Origin: Plantago major
Taxonomy: Eukaryota; Streptophyta; Magnoliopsida; Lamiales; Plantaginaceae
Direction: 5' to 3'
Length of the DNA stretch: 64,000 nucleotides
Assembly (NCBI GenBank): GCA_026545765.1
Contig: CM048839.1
Location: forward strand, 23,374,566 to 23,438,565
Shown: one piece after another, positions 37,101-49,813 of the stretch
Layout of the letters: each line of letters starts with the position of its first letter
Numbering within the stretch: the first letter of the stretch is position 1
Position numbers and translations under genes: made by a program
The notes under the pieces: generated by a model
Seen by the model: only the letters and a program-made list of their open reading frames with translations
Database searches by the model: none
What the model was told of the DNA's origin: nothing

Positions 37101-37250
37101 TTGGCTATACTGTATAATTTAAGCATGGATAGCGAAAACCATGCGGCTATTTTAGCTGCTGGAGCAGTTCCGATCCTAAGGAAGATTGTACAGTCGGAAA
37201 GGCCAGGGTGGATGCGTGCTCTTCGGTTGCTCAGAACTCTTCCTACATGA
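31170..37250 (+). CDS. Armadillo-repeat protein, probably plastid-targeted
   Basis: Ten exons: 31170-31454, 31731-32081, 32175-32390, 33463-33510, 34025-34689, 35127-35223, 35315-35368, 35457-35560, 35856-36043, 36619-37250. They join in frame to 879 residues, near the Arabidopsis homologue (At1g23180 as I recall it). The first about 90 residues are Ser/Arg/Thr-rich like a transit peptide. ARM-type helices follow in two blocks, around 110-300 (VVNLLQSDSESACEAAAGFLRTLSS, VKFLEDDNLKVKEAAVGVLANLAL) and 440-880, with repeats such as LVQLINHNSDAVKAAAVRALDRLS. ARM repeats form a binding solenoid; the partner is unknown. The start at 31170 is preferred over an upstream in-frame ATG at 31116 by its context. 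The acceptor of exon 5 could be 34031 instead of 34025. Confidence 0.9.
33100..34024 (+). repeat. Internal duplication spanning two introns of the armadillo gene
   Basis: Segment 33100-33460 (intron 3) and segment 33640-34024 (intron 4) share ordered blocks: GGAGAAGAAGC/GGGAAGCAGCC, CACTATAG, AGTATATCAATGCTTA, TAGCATACACTTC, CCAT(T)ATTCAC, GGGACCATGTT(G/T)TAACTGG, each ending at a splice acceptor. The start of intron 4 (GATACTCATTTTGGAGG) resembles exon 5 sequence (GAGTACTCATTATGGAGG), which suggests that the duplicated unit included exon sequence. Confidence 0.6.
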
Positions 37251-37700
37251 GAGAAAAGAGAGAATTGTAGTTTGCAACTAGCAAAATAAAATGCATAATG
37301 TGATGGATATGACTCTATTATGAATGCATTTCCATCATATTTCTTATAGGAAAAACTGAAAGTCTGAGATTTTGCTGTATTCATAAAAACTTCTGCTAAC
37401 ATGAAATATGGAATGTATTGATAGATGGGGACATGGGGTCCACGAGACTCTGCATAGACCTTGTGGCTAAAAATTCGGTTTAAATCTTTATCGTGCATAT
37501 GAGTTTATGGTTAATGCAATTGAGTTTAAGCACGACTTATGAATTTTCCAACTTTTTCATTGGTGAAATTGCCCTCCGAGTATTTTCCCTACAAAATAGA
37601 GATATTTGTATAAATCTGTGGCCTGCCTTTCTACGACTGTTTTATCCGAATTCTTGAACTTTATTACATTTGTATCTGTTTGGCATTGTAACTCACTGCC

Positions 37701-39076
37701 ATGATTATCCTCAACTGCAACTCCATTACAAAGCCTACTCAAACTTCTGCTGCTGCTTCTCCTCCACCCTCTCCTCCTTCCAATGTCAAGCCTAATCCAA
37801 ATAAACGTCTCAACGGTAAGCTGCAGCAGGTGAATTTGAAGCAGCAGAAACGAACGAAGCAGCCATCTGTTCTGGAAATCGAACGAGCAATTGGTGCTGG
37901 CATATTCCGAGATAGAGATCCTAACAGGTAAACACAGCCACAAAAATCTTATCTTTTTCTCTCTTCATATTGCATTAAGCTGCATTGCTTTAGCAATATC
38001 TTCTTTTCCCCTTTTACCTTTGGTATTGTAATTATCTCAGTGAATCTGGAGAGGAGAAGCAGGGTTTAGTTGGCAGTGTTTTGAAAAATTCAATTGGAAT
38101 GTCTGAAGGGTCTGTGGAGAGACAGCTAAGGGAGACTGGAGAATGGCTCATTAGTCGAACCGAAAAGACTTCCCGAACTTATGGTACTTTTCTATATTCG
38201 AATCATCCATTTATAATGAATTTCGTTTAGCTTCTATATCTTTTATGAGAGGGGAGCCTTTTCACAACATTAAGTTGCATGTGACATTTTGGCCACGGAT
38301 TTTTACACTTGCAAATGGCCTCTTCGCAAAAATGCATGGGTAAGTTTGTTATGTCAATACAATTCCGAAACACTTGCTTGGATTTTTTTCATCTCTGCTT
38401 GTGCTTCAGTTTAATTTCATCAGTATAGAGCTTTGTAGTAGAGACTAGGTGAAATTGGTCTGATGAAGTGATGCTGCGAACTAAGAACTTGATCATATTG
38501 ATGAAACTGATAAAAACTCTGCCTGAAGATTCTTCTAAATTCCGTTGCTCTAATGACAAAGGTGATGATCACTCTAGCCTACTCGCGTCTTCCATGAGCT
38601 CAGGTCTAATTTGCTGAAGAAAAAATGGAGTACTTTTTATTAGGCCAATTATTTGTTCGGCTTAAATTTAGTAATTTGGAGATACAGACACTGTTATTTG
38701 GCAGATTTGACATACATTAGGGCTGTTATGTGCTTCTCCAATCGATCCACTGATCTAGTTTCTGTCCACGGTTCTGCTTCATGTCTGGATAAACAAAACT
38801 TGAATCAAGTTCTGGTTAAATCAGACCACCAAATGAATACACAAGTCCGCTACAATTCTTGCCTGGCTATTTCAGATAACATGTCATCTGATGATCAACA
38901 AGTTTCTTCCTCTTTATGTCAACAGCATTGATTATGATGTTTGTGGTGCAGGAAAGAAAATTCTGATGGCTCTGTATCTGTGGATTTTGCCAACGTGGAT
39001 ATTCATGTTTTTGTTCATTTCCGGGGCAGTGAAACTGCCGTTTACCACTCCGTTTCTGCAAGATTTACTATCATGA
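37701..39076 (+). CDS. CRR3: NDH complex factor CRR3 (chlororespiratory reduction 3)
   Basis: Three exons: 37701-37927, 38041-38183, 38952-39076, joining in frame to 164 residues (Arabidopsis CRR3 is about 174). The N-terminus is Ser/Thr/Pro-rich and transit-like. The family blocks are KQPSVLEIERAIGAGIFRDRD (about 54-74), GSVERQLRETGEWLISRTE (about 96-115) and the C-terminal KKILMALYLWILPTWIFMFLF ISGAVKLPFTTPFLQDLLS with one membrane segment. CRR3 is needed for accumulation of the thylakoid NDH complex; it was first called a subunit and may act in assembly. It lies between the armadillo gene and the clathrin adaptor gene, on the same strand. Intron 2 is 768 bp and holds only stray ORFs. Confidence 0.93.
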
Positions 39077-40602
39077 TCAGTAACTCATTACAGTCAATGC
39101 ATATTGGGATCTATATACAAACAGGATATTTGCTTACTTGATCTTACAAGTACATAAATAAATGTACATAAAGATTGGCAGTATGAGGAATCATGGGATA
39201 TAGTTAGGTTCGGTTTGTTCACCTTCTCATATTGTTTCTGTGACTATATTGACTTCCAGGCTCCAGCAGTCATTGTTGAATCCATTTAACAATGAAGTCA
39301 AATCTTAAATTGTGTATTTAAGTTTAACTGGTCTCTGATATGGAATTAGGTATTAACATTATTTACCCCAATTATAAAGGAAGCATAATATGAAAAAATT
39401 GCCAACTATAAACCACATGATTAGAAAAAAGGAAAGGTTTTCTGAAAATATAAATAAAATGGAGGAAATGATGGCAACCTAACCTTCTATTCAAAGAGTG
39501 AAATGTGTACGTATCATATTAAAATTTAATGAGTAAGATGGTCGTATAAGATTTAAACTGAATATAAAATTAAACTACAATTTGAACAAAGTTTTTGGTA
39601 ATATATTGACTAATGTTTATAATAATTACGAGACCTACATTGCATATTGTGACATCGATACTTGAATGTAACATACTTTTATAAATGATAATGAAGTCTA
39701 GTTTAGTTGGTAAAGTTGAGGTCGAAAAACTCTCAATTGATGGGTCAGGAAGACATTGAGGTTTTTTTATCCAATTCCTTATATGTCTTGGGAATGGAGT
39801 TTTTTTTGTGATTTTGTTGGAATTACTGCGTTCGTTGTGAGAAGTGGTTAATGGTTGATAATGTTAACTATTAATGAAATTGTAAAGGACATGAACAATC
39901 ACTTAAGGTATGAGTTAAGTAGTTAACCCTAAGTTTATCTTTTCACCTATAATTTTGGAAGCTGAAAGAGTGTACAGAGAAAATGAAAAAGCGAACGTAA
40001 CAATGTATGCATCAGAACATCATATCCTTACAAGTGAGAATGTATTTGGATATATTTAATGTGAATTTTGTACTTGAATTTTTTACATGATTTACATATA
40101 TTTCAGAATAAGAGAAAAGAAAGAAAACATGTGATTTGTGAAGATGACATCTCATTGTGATGATGATGACACCTAATAAAATTGGCATCAATCACTCAAA
40201 AAGCTTTGCTTTTCACAACAATTGGGGACAAAAAAAAAAAAGGAAAACTGCCCAACAAACAGAACCAAATGAAATGATGCAACAAAAAAAAAGAAAAACA
40301 GCCAGTAATAATTAATTTAGTAGTATTATTTAATCACCCTATTTTCTTTTATTTACCTGCAGTCAGTTGCAATAATAAATAAGTTAGTTATTTATTTATT
40401 TATTTATTATGAGTTAATTAATAAAATTATACGGCCTCCTCATTTTATTCTTTTCCTTCTCTCTCTTCTTCCTCTGTAACAGCAAACAGCAATTGAGAGG
40501 TAGATAGAGAGAGAGAATCAGAAATCTCTTGCGCGTATTTTGCCGATTGATTGCTTAATCCACGGAGAGAGAAGAAGCAACATACATACGCGATCTGTAA
40601 AT
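39077..40602. other. Intergenic region and adaptor-gene promoter
   Basis: AT-rich, with A-runs near 40230-40290 and a TTTA repeat at about 40385-40410. The last about 150 bases are CT- and GAGA-rich (CTCTCTCTTCTTCC, AGAGAGAGAGAATC) and look like the leader of the clathrin adaptor gene. No other gene is seen. Confidence 0.5.
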
Positions 40603-43600
40603 ATGGGAACACTTCAGTCATGGCGGAAAGTTTACGGCTCTCTTAAAGACCAAACTAAAGTTGGCCTTGCTCATGTCAATTCCGATTTCAAGGTTTTGTT
40701 CCTTCTTCTCTTTCGTTATTTGCTTTCCTACTTGCTTTAATTACTCATTTTGGGGTATTGATCAATCTATGTAACTATGATGTTCGTTTTGATTGGGGTT
40801 TTCCAGTGTTGCTGTAGAAATCAAGTGATTTGGTGTTGGAATCTCTTCTGGAATCATGTTAGTTTTTGTCGACAATTTAGGAGATTTTAAGTGAAGGCTA
40901 GTGTGAAATTGACTTAGTCTGTTATGGGTGTTTACATTTCTTGTTAGACTGTTTGTTGATAGTTGAAGATTATAATGGCTTACTTGGTCATGGGATTTTG
41001 GGGTTTAGGTTTATGTGGGTGTTCCATTTCTGATTGATTTTTATGTGATTGTGCTTGATTGATAAAAATAGGCTTGCAACTGTTGGGAGAGAGAGACTAT
41101 GCTAATTGTAATGAACTATTTCTGAATTTTACTTTCGTTGTCTATAAATAGGATGTTGATGTTGCGATTGTGAAGGCTACTAATCATGTGGAATGTCCGC
41201 CCAAGGAGAGACACCTCAGGAGTAAGTTTTCTTCTTCCTCCTCTATATTCACATATAGGATCCATTAATTTCTCGTATTGATTTCTTTTTCGTTTGTGGG
41301 GGGATGATTTGTTCACTTACATTCTTGTTGTGGATTGGGTTTGTGGACATTCGGGTTCATTTTTACTCCTTTAAATACGGTTGTGTCACTGCCTGGGTGT
41401 GTACTCTTTATGTTTTGCACTTTGCAGAGTCTCAAGAGTTATCTTTGTGAATTATTTCTCTTCCGGGAACTACGTGAACTTCTTTCCTTTTTTCCATTCG
41501 CATCGAGGCTTAGAGTATTTGGGCTTGGGATGTTGGAGATTTAGTAGGATCCTAATGCTTCTGCAGCAATTATAGAACTTGGAAAATAGATGAGGATTTA
41601 GATGTTGGTTTTCTTTTTTGAGGGGGAGTTGAGCTTGTTCAGATCTGGAGTTTTCTATCATTTGGTGCAATATGTCTTCACTTACAATTATGCTGTTGGT
41701 ATTTGGATGCTTCTTGCAGAAATCATGGTTGCCACATCAGCGGTCCGGCCTCGTGCTGATGTTGCATACTGCATACATGCACTTTCGCGACGACTGGCAA
41801 AGACACATAATTGGACGGTATGGATCCTGATGTAGTTTCTTGTTGCTAGTATAATGGTGTATTGGGTTCTTCCTTGCTTCCTTATTGGGATGGGATTCTT
41901 GTATTTGAAAGAGTCATTCTAATGACTTTATCTGAGATTGTGAATGTTCATGGATGTACCCTTTTTTGTTCAATTGTGAGTCTCAAGTTTTTGGCTACAT
42001 ACGAGTATTTGTTGTGCGGAGTTTGATTCACATGGATTCAATAAGAACCCGACACCAGCTATTGAGGAAAACTGTGAATGATTAATGATGTGCGAGCATT
42101 CTCTTACTTGTCATTCGTCAACGTAAAGTTAATACTAAGGCTACTTGTTGGTAACAACAATATGTTAAAATTTAAAATTGCCAGGAGCATCCGGGGTACT
42201 TACTGCCATGCCACACTCTATATTGCTGCTGATGTCGTAGGAATTCTTTCTTTCTTTTTTTTTTTTTTTTTTTTGGTTTTATAGGAGAAGTTTAAAGGCC
42301 ATTGCAGAAACTGAACATGTAATCATTCTAAGGATGCTTATAGACATGTTTCTGTACTATTTACCTGGGATCCTTGTGTGGAAATTACTAGAGGAAAATG
42401 ATATTTCACCCTTGTATGCTTTCTATGGCAAATGGCAGTTGGTTGATCCAACTTCAAATATTTTTTGTTAAGTTGTGAGTGGCATATAAGAATTTGCACT
42501 CATCATGGAAGCTGATGCATCACCTTGCTTCCAATCCTCTGTCTAGAAGTCATTATTCAGTAGATTGAGATCAAGTTTAGCAGAAGAGGCTATCCATTCC
42601 AATTCTAAATGCTCATAGTATCTGTGGCAGTTGTTTTATTGTTCTACAATGCACATCCGTGGATAAGACCCTATATTTTCCTAGAATTCTGCAAACAGCC
42701 TTTCATAAGACCCTGTATCGTTTCATCTTTTTGCTGATATATGGATTAGGTGTTTCATTTGTTCTTTAAGAAGTTCTAGATTCTCCTTTTCTTTTGTTTT
42801 CTTCTCTGTTGCCAAACTTATATATATGTATGGGTTTACTTTCATATGACTCTGGATAATTTGTTACTTTTGCCCAGTCATTGTCCAAATAATGGTCTCA
42901 TTTGTGCTTTAAGCAATCAGTTTATTCTCTTTTTCGAGCTTTTCGTCCAAGGGTCTTCAAATTTTGTTACTATCTCATCATGACCTTATGTGTCACGGTG
43001 TCATTTTTCAACTTCATATCTACATCCATTTATGGGTTTGCCTGCCCCTCCTACTTGTTTTCAGGTTGCTTTGAAGACACTCATTGTCATTCATAGGACG
43101 TTGAGGGAAGGTGATCCTACTTTCAGAGAAGAACTCCTAAATTTTCAACAGAGGGGACGTGTGCTCCAACTGTCGAATTTTAAGGATGATTCAAGCCCCA
43201 TTGGTAAGGATTTTCATGATTATTTTGTCGCCCTTTTCTTGTCAGCTTAATTCCAGAAGGGCAATTGCGCGTTCTCATAAAAACATTAACATGATGAACG
43301 ATCAAACGGTAGCTCATGATTGATTCCTTTCTACAGCATGGGATTGCTCTGCTTGGGTACGCACTTATGCACTCTTCTTGGAAGAACGGCTAGAATGCTT
43401 TCGGATTATCAAATATGACATCGAAGCGGAACGCCTGCCTAGGCCTTCACAAAGCCAAGATAAGGTGTGATATGTAATACAGCAGCATGTCTATAACCTT
43501 TGCTCGTTCCAGTTAAAATTGTCTGTGCATTTTAAGTTTAGTAGTGCACTTTTAGATTTATACTTATAGTCTACAAAAATAACCAATACTAGAAACATAA

Positions 43601-46600
43601 TTTAACTAGGAAAAGGTATTCAAATAATGATATGAAATGAAATAATGCTTTAGGAATAACTAGATGAAGAACTATAATACTTATTAAAACAGTAATTCCC
43701 GATTTTGAGATCTTCCCTAAATAGACTCCTTAGGGCATACTTCCACCAGTTGGCCCTTTGATAGTTGATAAGTGACGTTATTGGTGTGTCTGCTCTACGG
43801 ATGTCCAATACGGATTGATTTTCCTCGAATAGGATCAGTGCAACTTCAGATTCAAATATAAGCTCAGTATAGTAGGAAAAGAAAAACATTAGTTCCGTAT
43901 TTTTACTCACCCTCAAGATATATCTGATTGTATATATTGTGAAAAGATAACTGTTATATTATCTATCATTGTTGTTATGTATTCAGGGGTTCAGTAAAAC
44001 TAGAGAACTTGACAGTGAAGAACTTTTAGATCAATTGCCTGCTTTGCAGCAGCTGCTATATCGCCTTATTGGATGTCGGGTATATACTTGATCTTAATGA
44101 CTGATTCTTGAGCGTAATCGTTCACATGAGCTTCCTACTTACATGACATGGTATTTTCTGATTTGTGGGTAATTGGATGCAGCCTGAAGGAGCAGCCGTT
44201 AGCAATTATGTGATTCAGTATGCCCTTGCCTTGGTACGTGATATCTTTCTACCCTTTCCTGGATACCACTTAAACCCAGTTCAGCTGGTAATATAGCTAT
44301 AAAAATGGACCAAATTTTCTAAACATGGAAATTGATTAACTTAATATAAGATTTGTAGTCCATATGAAGAATTGGTTCTACTTCTCAGTTGTAAGATGAG
44401 CTTTTATATTCCTGCTTATGTGCCCCATTGGTGGATGGAGAGTTTTTTCCCCCTCTCTTGCTTCCAGATCACTAATGCTGTTTAAGGTTAACTTTTCAGG
44501 TGCTGAAGGAGAGCTTTAAAATCTATTGCTCCATCAATGATGGGATTATTAATCTTGTTGACAAGGTGAAAATAACCATTTTTTTCTCTTTTCCCCAAGT
44601 ACTCTGTTTTCTGCTATTATTATTATCTCACCTTGTCTATGTTCTTATGAATATTAACAAGTTTTGGTCCTTGCTATCTCCTGCTTCTGCATTTCAGTTT
44701 TTTGAGATGCCAAGACATGAAGCCATGAAAGCCCTTGATATTTACAAAAGAGCTGGTCAGCAGGTTGCTTCATGCTCCCGCAGTACAATGTTATTTACTT
44801 TATCTTTTTTGATAGCGTGAAAGTAATTGAGTAGTTAAAAGGCTTTCTCATGTTTATTGTGTCTATGGTCTTTTATAGGCTGGTAGCCTCTCCGATTTCT
44901 ATGAAGTTTGCAAGGGCCTTGAACTTGCTAGGAACTTTCAATTTCCTGTGCTGAGAGAGGTAAGCAATTTGAGTGGGTTTACACGACTTCATCTGGCTTA
45001 ATTTTTGTACTTGAGGTGACAGACTACCGTATTTTGCCATGTTCATTATATTCGCAGCCTCCGCAGTCATTCCTGGTCACCATGGAAGAGTATATAAGAG
45101 AAGCACCTAGGATGGTTCCTGTTCCAAGTGTAGTTTTGGTTAGTAATTTATTCAGGACAGAACTATGCTGTGGCATTGATTTGTTTTTTGCATTCACCAT
45201 GATAATATATATTTTTTAAATCATCAATATTTGTTTGAGATGTATTTGACCTTGTACAGGAGTACCCGGAAAGGCTGATGTTGACCTACAAGCAAGAGGA
45301 TGCTCCATCATCTTCTGGAGATTCAAAAGATTCCGACTTGCCAGAGGAACCCATCCCACCACCTTCGGATGAAGTTGCCGTCTCACATGTCGTAGAAGAT
45401 GTTCCCTTACCACCTCCAAGCAACATGGAGACAGATGACCTGCTGGTGAGTTTCTACATACAAATTTGTGTTGGTTTCTAATGTTCGTTTGAGACTTTAG
45501 AATATTAGGAGTCTGCAAATGATGTCTGCTGGCTGGATCTCAACTATGCACAATCTGCTGATCCATTTTATGGGTGAACTTTTCCAGGGTTTGAATACGA
45601 TATCACACGATGCATCTTTAATTGAGGAGAGCAACGCTTTGGCTTTAGCTATAGTTCCATCTGGTAAGTATCATCTTTGCTATTTATATGATTTTCCTCC
45701 GTACAATCTTCTTTTCTTGTTTCTTATGGATATATGTTGTGCTCTTATTTTTGCTGCAGCTTCTACTACTTCCACTACGCCATTTGATGCTAGTTTTGAC
45801 CCAAGTGGTTGGGAACTTGCTTTGGTCACTACTCCTAGCACCAATTTATCATCGGCTCAGGAGAGGCAATTGGTATATATAATTGTGCTTATTAGTAGCT
45901 GTTACTTGTTAGTCATCCAGATAGATTTATCTTTTTTGTCGCACATGATCCATGCAGCTCATGATGTTTTATCTAACCTGAGCAAAATGTCTATGTGATG
46001 TCTCTAATTAATGTAACAACTCCCAAGTATTTCGGCAAAGTGCTTGGTCTTCAGGTGACCCAAGGTGAAAGCACACAGAATCGGAGATCCATTAAGCGCA
46101 AAAATCTCAGTCTAGAATTACCTGTAGCATGTCTTCTTAGTTCCTAGTATAACCTTAATTCATTTTTAAGCTTGCTAATGTGAAAAATGTGCGTGTATTT
46201 GGTTAATTGGAATTTGGGATTCCGAACACCCATGCCTAGCAGAGGAGAAGAAAGTTCTCCAAAACTCATATTCACTACATTTATTCAAGGTTTTTTCCCT
46301 TCCTTTTTTGAATAGGGAACATAGAGTTGCTTAAGTTACTATAATCTCATAATTTATTACAAGAGCAACTCCTTGCTCTCACTAGTCCTGAAAAAAGAGA
46401 ACAAATATTGGAATGATTAAAGAGAATATTGAGTGCATCTTTTTATGAGTGTATGGATGCACATTCATAAATTGATGTGTTGAGTGGCAGAAGAAACTTA
46501 AATGACTTCTTTTTTGGTTTATTGGTCAACATGAATGATTGAATTCTCTTTTTTTGGCTTATTGTTCAACATGAATTCTCTGTAGCATGATATTAATTTA

Positions 46601-47642
46601 AGTTCAAACTATAATTTGGCTTGACCTGGAGAAGTGCAACAGATGCATTATTTGAGCCTTTCTCCTTTATTTGGATGGCACATCTAATATAGTCAATCTG
46701 TGTATTTTTCAATTTGCACCTACATGTATTTAGTGTTTCAAGAAGTGTCATCATGTAGCCAACTGTGGGTATGTTAGGCCTCTCTATCAACTACTATTTG
46801 ATAGTTAATCTGGGTTTGAACTTTGAACCACCTCATTTTATGTTCTCTCAATTGCTTTCATCTCTCTTTGGCCCCTGGTGTTCAGACTCAGACCTATCAT
46901 CCCTCACTATAAAATTTTATCCCCCACCCCCCCAACCCCAAATGTATTATACTACAATATCCAGAACTTTTTATAATATTGGCATAATTGTAACCTGTAG
47001 TTGTTGAACTTAAAAGAGAAGGTATACTACACGTTTGTGCCCTGCTTTCTCCGAGCACTCTTCTTTATCTCCTGGATCATTTCATGCACAAGGAGTCCTA
47101 AAGATAGACAAGAATCTTACCATGTAACTTGTATCTAATTTTGAGATTTGAGAATATCATCATTGAGCTGTTAGCACACGGTTGGTTGATGATCCATCTG
47201 ATTTTTTGTGATATTGGGCTCGGCAGTGCTCTTTGTTTTTTACACCTGATTTATGTTACAGGCACTAATTGCTTTTATGTCTGGATGGTTTCTATGATAG
47301 GGTGGTGGACTGGATTCGCTTACACTCAACAGTCTATATGATGAGGGTGCATACAGAGCATCCCAGCAACCTGTATATGGAGCCCCTGCTCCAAATCCAT
47401 TTGAAGGTGCAGATGCATTTGCCATGTCAAACACCGTTCCTGCTCCTGCAGCAGTGCAAATGTCAGCAATGCCCCAGCATCAAAACAACCCGTTCGGTCC
47501 ATTTCAACCTGTGTATCCTCAACCCCAACAGCATCAACCTATGGGTGCACAGAATCCTTTTGGAGATAGCGGATTTGGAGCATTTCCTGTTGCTCATCCG
47601 CAACAAACAACAAACCCATTTGGTAGTTCCGGCCTTCTGTAA
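40603..47642 (+). CDS. ANTH-domain clathrin assembly protein (AP180/PICALM family)
   Basis: Fifteen exons: 40603-40692, 41152-41221, 41720-41817, 43065-43203, 43337-43464, 43987-44079, 44183-44233, 44500-44565, 44698-44763, 44879-44959, 45058-45138, 45260-45445, 45588-45663, 45760-45872, 47301-47642. They join in frame to 559 residues. The ANTH domain (about 25-315) starts with [23 protein letters not shown], the family's lipid-head-binding loop, and includes [16 protein letters not shown] and [21 protein letters not shown]. The Pro/Ser-rich tail carries four NPF motifs and [11 protein letters not shown], typical ligands for EH-domain and clathrin-coat partners. These proteins recruit clathrin and sort R-SNAREs at the plasma membrane. 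The closest Arabidopsis match is probably At2g01600. The last intron (1,428 bp) is the longest. Confidence 0.95.
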
Positions 47643-48728
47643 TAAATATATATATGCACATAAATGAGAATGTAATTTACTTTACTTGGTCGACTTTTGA
47701 GATGAGTGCCAGTTTAATGGATAGGAAAGTCGGATTTCGAGCTTGAATCTTTGGTATAATGAGAGTTGTGGAAGGTAGTTGTTCAACATTGGAAAATTGT
47801 ATTCCCTGGAGATGCCTCGTGATATATATATCCTCCTTGATATTGAATACATGAACATGATTGCTCTATTGCTGTATTCATCAGTGCTGTTACTGTTGGT
47901 CCGAGTTATTGAACTTCATTTGTTAATTGTTTTTCCTTAGTTTTTTGTCTTCCTTAGTTTTTTAGTTTTTTTTCAATGTCGTTTTATCTCTTGCTGTCGC
48001 TAGTAGGTTTACAAGTCTCTTGCTGTTTTGTGCTCATGTACTGTAGTATTATTTTAGACTAAAATCCATATATCCACCGAACATTTGTACTAGTGTTGTA
48101 CATTACACAATCTTTCTATTTTCAAATTTCGGGCACGTTCCTTGTGTACCCTTCTAATTCCGTCTCTAAATGCTTGTGCAAGGTAGTTTGATTTTACTCT
48201 ACATTCGCTTTAACTGGTTTATATGCATATCTTTGAATTTCAGTCACAAAATCTCGTGTTTGTTTGCATGTGTATTTCAATTTACCTTCACATTCAAATT
48301 TCATAAAAAGATTTATTCAAAAATTAAAGAGATGTTCGTACTTTCGAGTTTCAATCCATTCGATGGGATATATCATCAGCAGGACCGTACGTAAGCCTCA
48401 CGTTGAAGATATAATTGAAATAGTATGAGTTATAGATGGGGGATTTTATGACTAAATTCAAAGTTTGAGGGGAGTATCACACTATCATGCGTCATTGTAT
48501 CCAATCTTATTTTGGTCGGTTTCAGTTTTAGGTTGAAAAATAAGTCAATGTGTGGTTTAGCTTTGAAGTCAAATGAATCAGACACTTCTAGATGATTTCA
48601 GATTCAGTTTCTCATTTCTCAACTTGGCGGCGTAAACAGGTTTTTAAGCATACACATATGCTTTTTTTTTTTTTACTTAAATAAATGTGTGGATTTGTTA
48701 TAAATAAATAAATAATCAATGTAATGTA
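47643..48728. other. 3' region and intergenic DNA
   Basis: Begins with the 3' UTR of the adaptor gene (several TATATA and AATACA words). The rest is AT-rich without genes. Confidence 0.5.
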
Positions 48729-48997
48729 CTCCCACCGTCCCGTGAATCTAGACACATTTCTTTTCAACACTGTTTTTAAGAAATTCAATTGTTTATTGTT
48801 TGTTGTTGGGGAGAGAAATGATAAGGAGTGGAAAATGTATGAGAGATAATATATATAATGATAAAGAATAGTAAAAGTAAGAGAGATAGTTGAGTTAGTG
48901 GGAGTTAGTAGGTGTACTTTTTTGCTATTTTTGTAATAGGACTAAATTCATGGATATTCCATAAAAGTAATAAGTGTCCAGATTCACGGGAGGATAG
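48729..48997. mobile_element. Mariner-like MITE
   Basis: 269 bp with termini CTCCCACCGTCCCGTGAATC and, reversed, CTATCCTCCCGTGAATC, flanked by TA on both sides. CTCCCNCCGTCCC ends with TA duplications are known from plant Tc1/mariner-type MITEs. The inverted repeats continue through TCTAGACAC / TCTGGACAC. No coding sequence. Confidence 0.85.
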
Positions 48998-49250
48998 TAG
49001 TATATACCGTCCAATTTATCGGGCACTATTCGCTCTACGTTATTCACCTCATCTTTTAGTTATAAACCAATTCATATTTTAATGGTGGGAGGGGCACTCA
49101 CCCGTACAAACTCCGAGTAACTCCAAATTTTTCTTTAATGAAAATTATACCTATAAAAGTAATATTTAATCATGTGTATTATCTGATTCCGTAATCCGAC
49201 TCGACTCGATCTGTCGATACACTTACCCAAAAATACATGAACGAAATTGA
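48998..49250. other. Short spacer, no gene seen
   Basis: AT-rich, nothing recognised. Confidence 0.4.
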
Positions 49251-49360
49251 GAATCCTGGATCTGCCCCTTCTCACTTTGTTTATTTACCTTGAGGATCCT
49301 GGATCTGCCCCTTCTCACTTTGTTTATTTACCTTAAGGATCCTAGATCTGCCACTTCTCC
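49251..49360 (+). repeat. 43-bp tandem repeat, about 2.5 copies
   Basis: ATCCTGGATCTGCCCCTTCT begins at 49253, 49296 and (as ATCCTAGATCTGCCACTTCT) 49339, a strict 43-bp period. The third copy runs directly into the MITE that starts at about 49355. Confidence 0.9.
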
Positions 49361-49813
49361 AGTGTGAGACATTTTCGATTTTAATACTCTAAAGTGGCCG
49401 CGTTCAATTTAGGTACTAATTATCAATAACTACGTACAAATTAGGTACTAATTGGATTTATGAGGTGCACGATCGCATTCACGTGCGAGCGAATGTCAAA
49501 TGCCGAAAGATAGGCATAGAAAATTGACCGTTTGCAAGATATCGTGGACTTCGTCCCATTCACAAGCGTCAAATTCTTCCTCGGCATATTCTATTTTGTA
49601 GGCTTTTTCATCAATTTTGTTTCAATCGACTTTCAACTGATCGAATTCACGTAAAATTGGAGTTAGGTTAATTGTAACTTAATACTGATTTGCACACCCA
49701 CCATCTAATTTACAATTAGTACCTTAATCGTAAATAGTTATTAATAAATAGTACCTAAATTGGACGCGACCACTCTGGAGTACCAAAATCAAAAATATCT
49801 CACAGTGGAGTAC
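49355..49813. mobile_element. MITE with ~120-bp terminal inverted repeats (MULE-like)
   Basis: The left arm (CTCCAGTGTGAGACATTTTC, GTGGCCGCGTTCAATTTAGG, TACTAATTATCAATAACTA) matches the reverse complement of the right arm (CTCCACTGTGAGATATTTTT, GTGGTCGCGTCCAATTTAGG, TACTATTTATTAATAACTA). The core of about 200 bp has no ORF. Long arms suggest a Mutator-like origin. The target duplication is unclear because the left edge merges with the 43-bp repeats. Confidence 0.75.

Noticed and set aside
38653..38931. 92-codon ORF within CRR3
   Set aside because: Lies in intron 2, lacks homology, and the spliced CRR3 frame is complete without it.
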